Positions 1 to 6,038 of a stretch of 6,225 nucleotides of DNA are shown here, piece by piece (position 1 is the stretch's first letter; the number at the start of each line of letters is the position of its first letter). The DNA comes from Pseudomonadota bacterium. Its GTDB lineage: Bacteria; Pseudomonadota; Gammaproteobacteria; Xanthomonadales; Xanthomonadaceae. The notes beneath the pieces are model-generated. The model saw only the letters and a program-made list of their open reading frames with translations, made no database searches and had not been told where the DNA came from. The stretch is taken from assembly GCA_023423605.1 (NCBI GenBank), contig JAFAFF010000003.1, positions 1 to 6,225 of the forward strand, in the 5' to 3' direction. Made by a program: the position numbers and the translations under genes.

Positions 1-2335
1 GATAGCCGCCGTTGACCAGGGTACGGGTCACGTCGACGACCTGATTGGTGGTACGACCTTCAGTGCCACGCTCGAAGCGGGCGCAGGCTGCATCGATGCC
101 AAGCACGTAGCAGTTGTTGAGGATGGATGTCACCGATTCCGCGGCGATAACGTCATCGATACGGATCTTCCACCAATCCAGGCTGATATCCAGACCCTGC
201 ACGAAGTTCGGGCTGTACACGAAGCCGGCCGTCCAGGTCTTGGAGGTTTCCGGGTTCAGGTTCGGATTGGAACCAGATTCAAACGCGCTGTAAGACTGCG
301 TGCCCGGGCCGGTCGAGGTCGCTCCGCCGGAGGTGATCTGGCGGAAATCCGCCGGCACGCCGGCAGCGCCACAGGCAGCGGCAACAGCCGGATTGCGCGC
401 CGCAGCACCGAAGCTGCTGTCGCACGGGTCGGTATAGCTGTCGAAGGTCTGGCCGGTGCCGCCGTACATGTCCGAGATGGTCGGAGCACGGAAACCGGTC
501 GCGTAGGTACCACGGATCAGCAGGTCATCGATCGGCTTCCACTTCAGGCCGAACTTGGAGTTCACCGTGTCGCCGAAGGTGTTGTAGTCCGAATAGCGGC
601 CGGCCATGTCCAGCGAGAGTTCCTTGGCGAACGGCAGATCCGCCAGGATCGGCACGTTCAGCTCCAGGTAGAACTCATCCAGCTCGTAGTCGCCCTTGGT
701 CGGGCCACCGGCCAGGCTGGTGCTCAGGCCCGACTGCAGCAGTGCATCCGGGTTGTACTCACCGCTTTCCTCACGGTGCTCGTAACCGGCGGCGAAGGCC
801 AGGTCGCCGGCCGGCAGCGTAGCGACGGTGCCTGCCAGGTTGGCACTGTAGACCTTGGTGGTGTTGGTGTAGGTATCGTGGCTGGGCAGGAACAGGTAGT
901 TCTGCAGCGCCTCGTTACCGGCCAGCGCGCCCGCACCGGTCTCACCGTACGGCAGCAGCGGGTTCCACGGCGTGCAACCGGCAATCGGGCTGGCGGCGGT
1001 GCCGCACTGGGCCACACCGTTGGCATCGATGAACGACGGTCCCACGGCATTGCGCACGTTCGGGATGAACAGATCGCCGGTACCGGTCTTCACGCCCTTG
1101 TTCTGGTTGTAGACGTAGCCCACATCCCAATCGAAGTAACGGTCAGCGAACTGGAAGGAGCCCTGCAGGCCGGTGCTGAAGCGGAAGGTTTCCTGCTCCG
1201 ATTCGGTCTGGCGCGGCACTTCCGAACCACGACGGATGAAGTTGGCATCTTCGCCCAGCGGATTGAACGCGCTGTCGGCCGACAGCGGAGTCTCATAGAC
1301 TTCCGACTGGTACGGATAGCCTGCAATCTGCGACGTTGCCGTGCGCTTGGTGTACAGCACGTTCGCGTTGGCGCGCACGTTGTCGGTCAGGTCGAAGTCG
1401 CCGTTGGCGAACACCGAGCGACGCTCCAGCTTGTTCTGCAGCCACATTTCCTGGCTGGCGTTGGTGTAATCGCCCAGGCCGAACTCGTGGTAATCGTCGG
1501 CCAGCGAATTGCCGGTGGCGCCCGGATTACGAACGTACCAGTTGTCGGCGCTGTCGATCAGCACGCCCTGGTTCGAAGCAGCCGACCAGCCATTGGCGCC
1601 ATCGACTTCGTTCGGGGTCTGGTGCCACTGGCCATTCGGGCTACGGCTGAAGCGACGATTCTTCGCCTCGACCTCGTCCTGCTTGCTGTACTCAGCGCCG
1701 AAGGTCAGCGAGCCGCGCTCGCCGGTCTGGCCGTAGACGAAATTGTAGGTCTGCTGCTGACCGTCGCCCTGGCCGTACTGGCCGGTGTAGGCGCTGGCTT
1801 CCAGGCCGTCGAAGTTCTTGCGGGTGATGATGTTGATCACGCCGGCAATGGCGTCCGAACCGTAGATGGCCGACGCGCCGTCGGTCAGCACTTCGATGCG
1901 CTCGACGACCGAGGTCGGGATCGACGCCAGATCGGTGTAGCCACCGGTGCTGGTACCCATGCGCTTGCCGTCCAGCAGCACAAGGGTGCGCTCCGGGCCC
2001 AGGTTGCGCAGATCGACGTACTGGCCGCCCACTTCCTCACCCGAGGACAGCGCATCGGCACGGCTGATGGCCGGGGAACCGGTCGCGGCCAGGTTCTGCA
2101 CGATGTCGGCGACGTTCGTGAAGCCCTGCTTCTCGATGTCGGCGCGCTGCAGCGCGATCACCGGCTGCGCGGTTTCCATGTTGGCCTGGCGGATGCGCGA
2201 ACCAGTGACCGAGATGCGGTCCAGGTCGGTGGTGCCGGAGGCAGCTTCCTGTGCCGAGGCGAAGCTCGGGCTCAGCGCCAGCGCGATACCGGCCGGCAGC
2301 ATGCCCAGCCGCACGGCGGGGTTACGGAAATTCAT
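1..2335 (-). CDS. TonB-dependent outer-membrane receptor, C-terminus cut by window edge
   Basis: Ligand-gated outer-membrane transporter powered by TonB-ExbBD; the substrate cannot be inferred. I read 778 codons without a stop, beginning MNFRNPAVRLGMLPAGIALA. Residues 1-28 look like a Sec signal peptide with likely cleavage after ASA28. A TonB-box-like stretch (DLDRISVTGSRI, about 37-48) follows, then a plug domain (about 55-172) with the usual RTLVLLDGKRM and IYGSDAIAGVINIITRKNF motifs, then barrel strands. The late-barrel motif YATGFRAPTISDMYGG lies at about 611-626. There is no N-terminal FecA-type signalling domain and no carboxypeptidase-like domain before the plug, so direct anti-sigma signalling is unlikely. 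Cysteines come in close pairs (444/454, 638/655, 742/751), which suggests disulfides in surface loops. The ATG at 2335 is supported by a GGAGA five bases upstream and by the signal peptide. The remaining barrel strands and terminal aromatic residue lie beyond the left edge. An AraC-type gene ends 47 bases upstream on the same strand. Confidence 0.96.
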   Translation of the reverse strand, partial: MNFRNPAVRLGMLPAGIALALSPSFASAQEAASGTTDLDRISVTGSRIRQANMETAQPVIALQRADIEKQGFTNVADIVQNLAATGSPAISRADALSSGEEVGGQYVDLRNLGPERTLVLLDGKRMGTSTGGYTDLASIPTSVVERIEVLTDGASAIYGSDAIAGVINIITRKNFDGLEASAYTGQYGQGDGQQQTYNFVYGQTGERGSLTFGAEYSKQDEVEAKNRRFSRSPNGQWHQTPNEVDGANGWSAASNQGVLIDSADNWYVRNPGATGNSLADDYHEFGLGDYTNASQEMWLQNKLERRSVFANGDFDLTDNVRANANVLYTKRTATSQIAGYPYQSEVYETPLSADSAFNPLGEDANFIRRGSEVPRQTESEQETFRFSTGLQGSFQFADRYFDWDVGYVYNQNKGVKTGTGDLFIPNVRNAVGPSFIDANGVAQCGTAASPIAGCTPWNPLLPYGETGAGALAGNEALQNYLFLPSHDTYTNTTKVYSANLAGTVATLPAGDLAFAAGYEHREESGEYNPDALLQSGLSTSLAGGPTKGDYELDEFYLELNVPILADLPFAKELSLDMAGRYSDYNTFGDTVNSKFGLKWKPIDDLLIRGTYATGFRAPTISDMYGGTGQTFDSYTDPCDSSFGAAARNPAVAAACGAAGVPADFRQITSGGATSTGPGTQSYSAFESGSNPNLNPETSKTWTAGFVYSPNFVQGLDISLDWWKIRIDDVIAAESVTSILNNCYVLGIDAACARFERGTEGRTTNQVVDVTRTLVNGGY

Positions 2336-2340
2336 GTATC

Positions 2341-2345
2341 TCTCC
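2341..2345 (-). promoter_or_regulatory. Ribosome binding site of the TonB-dependent receptor
   Basis: On the minus strand GGAGA is followed by five bases (GATAC) and then ATG at 2335. Its position fixes the receptor start and agrees with the signal peptide that begins there. Confidence 0.75.
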
Positions 2346-2350
2346 AAGGT

Positions 2351-2385
2351 ACGTTAGTGGCGTGTTAAAACGCCCCCAAACGTTA
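2351..2385. repeat. Short direct repeat flanking a small hairpin in the AraC-receptor gap
   Basis: ACGTTA occurs at 2351-2356 and again at 2380-2385, 29 bases apart. Between them lies a 5-bp stem (GGCGT 2359-2363, ACGCC 2370-2374) with a six-base loop. The second copy overlaps the TAA stop of the AraC gene. The stem is short and no T-run follows it on the minus strand, so I do not call it a terminator. It sits where a receptor promoter or leader element would be expected. The six-base repeats could be chance. Confidence 0.3.
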
Positions 2386-3282
2386 CGATTGTGTTGCCAC
2401 CCTGGGTTTGCGTGAGCCAGCCAGAGACTTTGCCGAATGTGGCGACAGCCTGGCGGCGCTTTCACGGAAGTGCGAAGCGGACGTTCCGAATCGTGCGCGG
2501 AAGGCACGGGCGAAACTGCAGCAGTTGTCGAAGCCACTGGCCGCCGCCACTTCGCCGATCATCATGTCGGTATCACGCAGCAGATCGGCCGCGCGTTCCA
2601 GGCGCAGGCGTGCGGACAGCGCCTGCGGGCTTTCCTCGTACAGGCTCTGGAAGGTCTTGGACAGATACCAGCTGGAGAAATTGGTGAGCTCGGCAAGTTC
2701 ACCGATGCGCACCACGCGGTGGCTGTTGCCTTCCAGGTACAGGCGCGCGCGCTGCATGCGCCCGAACACCTGGCGCTTGCGGCTGCGCGAACGGCCCGGG
2801 CAACGCTGCACCGTGCCCGCCAGTGTCCGCTGCAGCGAAGCCAGGTGGAGCAGCAGCGGACGCAGCGCCTGCGCCGGCAGGCCACTTTCCAGGGCATCAC
2901 GCCACAGCTGCAATGCCACCCGCAGTTCCGCACGCTTCATCTGCCCACGCCCGGCATACAGGCCGCAATCGGCAAGCTCGGCCAGCATGCGCATGGCGTC
3001 CGCATTCAGTGCCAGGCCGATGCACAGCCCGCTGCGGCCAGCCTGCACCAACGGCCGCGATTCCTTTTCAAAGGCGATCCACTCGCCCTGGCGCAGACGG
3101 AACCGTCCTTCCTTGGCTTCCACCCACGCGCTGCCACGCACCTGGATCCACACCGTGAAGCAGCTTCCGGCGGTCTGCAGGCTGCCCAGCCGGGCAACGC
3201 CCAGGCAGATGGGAAGCGCATCGTCGAGCGACTTGTCCAGCGAAAGGGTTTGGCCGCGATCAGCGAGCGAGAGTTGACGCAT
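2383..3282 (-). CDS. AraC-family transcriptional regulator
   Basis: DNA-binding transcription factor of 299 residues, a normal length for the AraC family. The N-terminal part (about 25-92) has alternating strands and glycines like a cupin-type effector domain, for example QVRGSAWVEAKEGRFRLRQG. Residues about 113-160 look helical and are followed by a basic linker, RSRSRKR (164-170). The C-terminal domain (about 172-273) carries the two helix-turn-helix units. The first is VRIGELAELTNFSSWYLSKT (191-210). The second is MIGEVAAASGFDNCCSFARA (241-260), followed by FRARFGTSASHFR. I chose ATG at 3282. A TTG at 3303 would add seven residues, but neither start has a clear Shine-Dalgarno, so the exact start is uncertain. 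The gene lies 47 bases upstream of a TonB-dependent receptor in the same direction, which suggests it may regulate that receptor. Direct repeats immediately upstream suggest autoregulation. The effector is unknown. Confidence 0.92.
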   Translation of the reverse strand: MRQLSLADRGQTLSLDKSLDDALPICLGVARLGSLQTAGSCFTVWIQVRGSAWVEAKEGRFRLRQGEWIAFEKESRPLVQAGRSGLCIGLALNADAMRMLAELADCGLYAGRGQMKRAELRVALQLWRDALESGLPAQALRPLLLHLASLQRTLAGTVQRCPGRSRSRKRQVFGRMQRARLYLEGNSHRVVRIGELAELTNFSSWYLSKTFQSLYEESPQALSARLRLERAADLLRDTDMMIGEVAAASGFDNCCSFARAFRARFGTSASHFRESAARLSPHSAKSLAGSRKPRVATQS

Positions 3283-3295
3283 GGGGCACCACGGG

Positions 3296-3340
3296 TTTGC
3301 CAATACAGGGGAACTGTTTTGCCAAATCAGGTGCCAAGGG
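3296..3340 (-). promoter_or_regulatory. Candidate AraC-type operator: direct repeats upstream of the AraC gene
   Basis: Read on the minus strand, CCTGATTTGGCAAA (3331-3318) and CCTGTATTGGCAAA (3309-3296) match at 12 of 14 positions with a 22-base period, about two helical turns. A third TTGGCA core lies at 3337-3332. AraC-family proteins commonly bind tandem half-sites about 21 bases apart. The repeats lie 14-49 bases upstream of the proposed AraC start. The repeats are seen directly; their role as an operator is inferred. Confidence 0.5.
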
Positions 3341-3344
3341 TCAG

Positions 3345-3361
3345 GAACTCCTCACGAGTTC
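3345..3361. repeat. Perfect 6-bp inverted repeat between the membrane regulator and the AraC gene
   Basis: GAACTC (3345-3350) and GAGTTC (3356-3361) form a perfect inverted repeat around a five-base centre, CTCAC. No T-run follows on either strand, so it is a poor intrinsic terminator. It lies 63-79 bases upstream of the AraC start and 47 bases or more past the stop of the membrane regulator. A dimeric-protein operator is possible; chance is also possible. Confidence 0.3.
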
Positions 3362-3407
3362 GCGACGAAATTGAAACGAGCCTTGCACGAAGAACTTCCG
3401 AAACGAA

Positions 3408-5789
3408 TCAATCCTTTGATATCAATGGTTTGACAATGTCAGTAAGCAGGTCCTGGGTCATTTTCGGCATGCTCATGACGCCGATGTCCGAGCCATCGCT
3501 GACCGCCAGCGCCACATACAGGCTGGAACCGTCAGGGCTGGCACTGAAGCTGCTGCCGGAACTGAGCCGCTGCCGATCCACGCAGGATTCGACGGATCGC
3601 GACGCATCCAATTTCCTGAACAGCCGGGTAGTGCAACCACCCGACGCGTCCAGATAATCGATGTCGCCCTGCGCGGTGACCGTCCAGGTGCGGTACCGCC
3701 AGCGCGAAGGCATGTCCTGGCCGATCTGGCGGACGCTGGCAGCATCGAGCCCGGCATCGATGGACCACAGTCCGCCGGCACCGAAGCGGGTGAACAGCAC
3801 CCTATGCCGGCTATGGTCGAACCGCGCCTGCGAAACCCCTTCTATTGCCGCCACCTTCCGCCAAGGCTCACCACGCCGGTCATACAACACCAGACGTGTA
3901 CGTTGTTCATCATCGCGTTCTATCACCAACAGCCTGTCCGGGTCGTCGGCATACAGCGCCTGCAACGGTCGCGTGGCGGGTACCGGAAGCACAGTCAGCT
4001 GCTCGTCGCGCGGCGTGATCTCGTACACCAGGGACTGGCCCCGTTCATCGCGGCCGATCGCCAGCAGGCGCTGCCCGTCCGGCGACCACGTCGGTGCCTG
4101 CCGCGAATCCGGTCGCAAGCCTTCGATCGGCCGCAGCGACGCAGGACGATCCAGGTTGGCCCACCACAATGCGTAGGTGCCCGAGCGATCGGAGGTGAAT
4201 ACCAGGTGCCGGCCATCCGGCGACAGCGTCGGCTGGCTGTCACGCCCGCTGGACGGAAACAACCGCTCTGCCCGGGCCGGTTCATCCAGCGGCACACGGA
4301 ACAGGCCGAACTGCGCCTTGCGCTGCACGAACGCCAACAGGTCGGCACGTCGTGCCATCGCCGGCCACTGCGCATCGTCCAGGCCGACATCGCGCAGTGT
4401 GCGGCTGTCCGTATCCAGTCGATACAGGCGCGCCTCACTGTCCACGCGGCGCCCGAACACGATATGGCGGCTATCTCCCAGCCACGCCCAGCCACGGATT
4501 TCGGCGGCATCGTCGGTCAGCTGCTCAAGCGTCCCCCCTTCGATCGGCATCCGCCAGAGATCACCCACCTGCGGATTGCGCACGAATACCAGCCAGCGGC
4601 CATCCGGCGAAACCTGCGGCGCATAGTCGAAATCATCTTCCCGTGCAGGATAGTCCAGCGCCTTCCAGCGTCCGCTGGACAGGTCCAGCAGGCGGATGCC
4701 ACGGTGGCCAAAGGCACCCACCATGCTGCCGAACACCAGCCCGCGACCGTCCGGCACCCAATCGAAACTGAGCAGTTCGGTGCCATCACAGCGCGTTGCT
4801 TCATGCAGGTTGCCACCGGTGGCGCTGACGATCAGCACCTGGCAATGGCCGTCGGCATGGAAGCGCGCGAACGCGATCTCGCGACCATCCGGCGACCAGT
4901 GCGGGAAGCGATCCGTGGCGCCCTGCGGGCGTTCCACGAGATCGCGCGCCGGGGCATTGCCGGATGTCTGCACCTTGATCTGCCCACCAACACCATCTTC
5001 GGCACTGGCCTCGTAAGCCACCAGCGAACCATCGGGAGAAAGCGCCGGGTATGTCTCGAAGCCCGTGCCGGCGGTGATCAACCGATAGGGCCGCTGCGGG
5101 CTGCCGACGACACGCGTGCCGTTCTCAACGGCGGCCTCCAGCGGCGTCGATGACGGCGTTCGCTGCAGCACCCAGGTCATGACCAACAGCGCGACCAGCA
5201 TCAGCACACCAACAACCAGCAGCAGCCGTCGCCTGATCTTCCGCCAGGTGTGGCGACGCCCGCGTGGGACCGTCGTGGCCGTTGGCGCCGCTGCCGCGGG
5301 AAGGATTCCGGCTTCGACCACCGCCAAGGTACCCTGCGGCTCGACGATCGACGCGTCGACAGGATGGATGCCGCCATCGTCACGCCCCTCATCGGACGCC
5401 GGGAACTCCACGGGCAGCATCGAATCCGGCACCTCGGGCACCGTTACCGGCACCAGCAGGCGATAGCCCGACTTGGCAATGGTCTCGATATACGCCGTGC
5501 CTTGCGTGTCGGTGCTGGCAAAGGCCTTGCGCAGCTGGGTGACGGCCTGGGTCAGCACGTCGTTGGTCGGCAACGTATCCGGCCAGACTTCAGCGAACAG
5601 CTCATCACGCGTCACCACCCGCCCCTGGCTTCGGGCAAGCACGCACAGCACCCCCACGGCCTTCGGCGTGAGCCGACGGAGCCGGCGCACACCGGGAACC
5701 TGCACCTCGCGGGAGGACAGGGTTACAGTGCAATCGCCGATGCGCAGGACGTCTGCGCCGTGCAGGGCGTCGTCGTGGGGGGTCATCAT
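3408..5789 (-). CDS. CadC/ToxR-like membrane regulator: winged helix, one TM helix, periplasmic PD40 beta-propeller
   Basis: Probable one-component inner-membrane transcription regulator of 793 residues. Residues about 14-113 form an OmpR/PhoB-type winged helix: RRLTPKAVGVLCVLARSQGR, then VVTRDELFAEVWPD, NDVLTQAVTQLRKAF and YIETIAKSGYRLL. A low-complexity, Ala/Pro-rich linker (about 114-175) leads to basic RKIRRR and one hydrophobic helix (about 187-209), placing the rest in the periplasm. That part is a TolB/PD40-type propeller with repeated SPDG-like turns at about 251, 299, 345, 394, 523, 569 and 751, plus degenerate blades between. Unlike CadC, there is no receiver domain and the sensor is a propeller. 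Periplasmic cysteines pair by spacing (316/334 and 719/736). The start is ATG at 5789 or the adjacent ATG at 5786; an in-frame TGA lies just upstream, with a weak AAGAGA ribosome site. The ligand and target genes are unknown. It could control itself or a neighbouring gene, but nothing in the window shows which. Confidence 0.9.
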   Translation of the reverse strand: MMTPHDDALHGADVLRIGDCTVTLSSREVQVPGVRRLRRLTPKAVGVLCVLARSQGRVVTRDELFAEVWPDTLPTNDVLTQAVTQLRKAFASTDTQGTAYIETIAKSGYRLLVPVTVPEVPDSMLPVEFPASDEGRDDGGIHPVDASIVEPQGTLAVVEAGILPAAAAPTATTVPRGRRHTWRKIRRRLLLVVGVLMLVALLVMTWVLQRTPSSTPLEAAVENGTRVVGSPQRPYRLITAGTGFETYPALSPDGSLVAYEASAEDGVGGQIKVQTSGNAPARDLVERPQGATDRFPHWSPDGREIAFARFHADGHCQVLIVSATGGNLHEATRCDGTELLSFDWVPDGRGLVFGSMVGAFGHRGIRLLDLSSGRWKALDYPAREDDFDYAPQVSPDGRWLVFVRNPQVGDLWRMPIEGGTLEQLTDDAAEIRGWAWLGDSRHIVFGRRVDSEARLYRLDTDSRTLRDVGLDDAQWPAMARRADLLAFVQRKAQFGLFRVPLDEPARAERLFPSSGRDSQPTLSPDGRHLVFTSDRSGTYALWWANLDRPASLRPIEGLRPDSRQAPTWSPDGQRLLAIGRDERGQSLVYEITPRDEQLTVLPVPATRPLQALYADDPDRLLVIERDDEQRTRLVLYDRRGEPWRKVAAIEGVSQARFDHSRHRVLFTRFGAGGLWSIDAGLDAASVRQIGQDMPSRWRYRTWTVTAQGDIDYLDASGGCTTRLFRKLDASRSVESCVDRQRLSSGSSFSASPDGSSLYVALAVSDGSDIGVMSMPKMTQDLLTDIVKPLISKD

Positions 5790-5831
5790 TCTCTTGAGGT
5801 GTCAGGCACGCATGGGGCCGACCCCGCGAAG

Positions 5832-5844
5832 GGAAAGCGTTTCC
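5832..5844. promoter_or_regulatory. Perfect 13-base inverted repeat upstream of the membrane regulator
   Basis: GGAAAGCGTTTCC has perfect 5-base arms around GCG and lies 43-55 bases upstream of the regulator's start codon, where an operator would sit. The core AAGCGTTT fits the loose AANCGNTT pattern of LacI-family operators, but the symmetry centre differs and no LacI-type gene is visible. Its function as an operator is speculative. Confidence 0.3.
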
Positions 5845-5984
5845 ACGCCACAAAGCGAACAGCCAGATTCTGCAAACCGCATGGACCCATACCGCAAAAA
5901 AACCGGAGCGCGCGAATACTAGCCTATGCACGTTCACCGCACATGCTGCGGCGGGCATCAGGCACTCTCTCGCCCACGTATTCA

Positions 5985-6032
5985 GATAAAAAGTTTCAAT
6001 ATTCGCGCTCTTCCGGGCGCGAATTTTTTATC
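5985..6032. terminator. Nested bidirectional intrinsic terminator after the channel gene
   Basis: The core stem ATTCGCGC (6001-6008) pairs with GCGCGAAT (6017-6024) and is followed at once by a T-run on the plus strand. An outer inverted repeat, GATAAAAA (5985-5992) and TTTTTATC (6025-6032), gives a T-run on the minus strand too, eight bases past the core stem. It begins seven bases after the channel stop codon, so it most likely ends channel transcription. The plus-strand version is the cleaner terminator, yet no plus-strand gene is seen ending here. Confidence 0.75.
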
Positions 6033-6038
6033 CGGCAT

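Larger units (their letters stand above)
5790..6038. other. Intergenic region upstream of the membrane regulator
   Basis: These 249 bases hold no convincing gene on either strand; short open frames here have no ribosome site or recognisable motif. The right part is the terminator hairpin described separately. The left part should hold the promoter of the membrane regulator, but I find no clear -35/-10 pair. It also contains a seven-base A-run at 5896-5902 (T-run on the minus strand), a small 5-bp hairpin around CCGCACATGCTGCGG, and a 13-base inverted repeat at 5832-5844. Confidence 0.6.

Noticed and set aside
776..2368. 530-residue plus-strand open frame
   Set aside because: It lies entirely antisense to the receptor, whose frame, signal peptide and plug motifs are clear. 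Its composition has no recognisable domain and is typical of GC-rich complementary frames.
2359..2374. Hairpin between the AraC and receptor genes as a terminator
   Set aside because: The stem is only 5 bp and has no T-run after it on the minus strand.
2336..2382. Sigma-70 promoter for the receptor (TTGGGG, 17 bases, TAACGT on the minus strand)
   Set aside because: Each hexamer matches the consensus at only three positions, and it would leave almost no leader before the ribosome site.
3283..3303. TTG start giving a seven-residue longer AraC protein
   Set aside because: TTG is a rarer start, no Shine-Dalgarno precedes it, and the extension would run through one of the candidate operator repeats. 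ATG at 3282 preferred, though not certain.
2437..3657. 406-residue plus-strand open frame across the AraC gene and into the membrane regulator
   Set aside because: Antisense to two well-supported genes, with no motif and no ribosome site that stands out.
3804..5153. 449-residue plus-strand open frame
   Set aside because: Antisense to the propeller of the membrane regulator. Its Arg/Gln/Ala/His-rich composition reflects the complementary strand of GC-rich coding DNA.
5896..5902. Seven-base T-run on the minus strand as a stand-alone terminator
   Set aside because: No local GC-rich hairpin directly precedes it; only the distant pairing described as a finding could supply one.
5605..5958. 117-residue minus-strand frame starting in the intergenic region and overlapping the membrane regulator
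   Set aside because: Most of it is out of frame within the winged-helix coding region, there is no ribosome site, and the product is an Arg/Pro/Ala-rich shadow.
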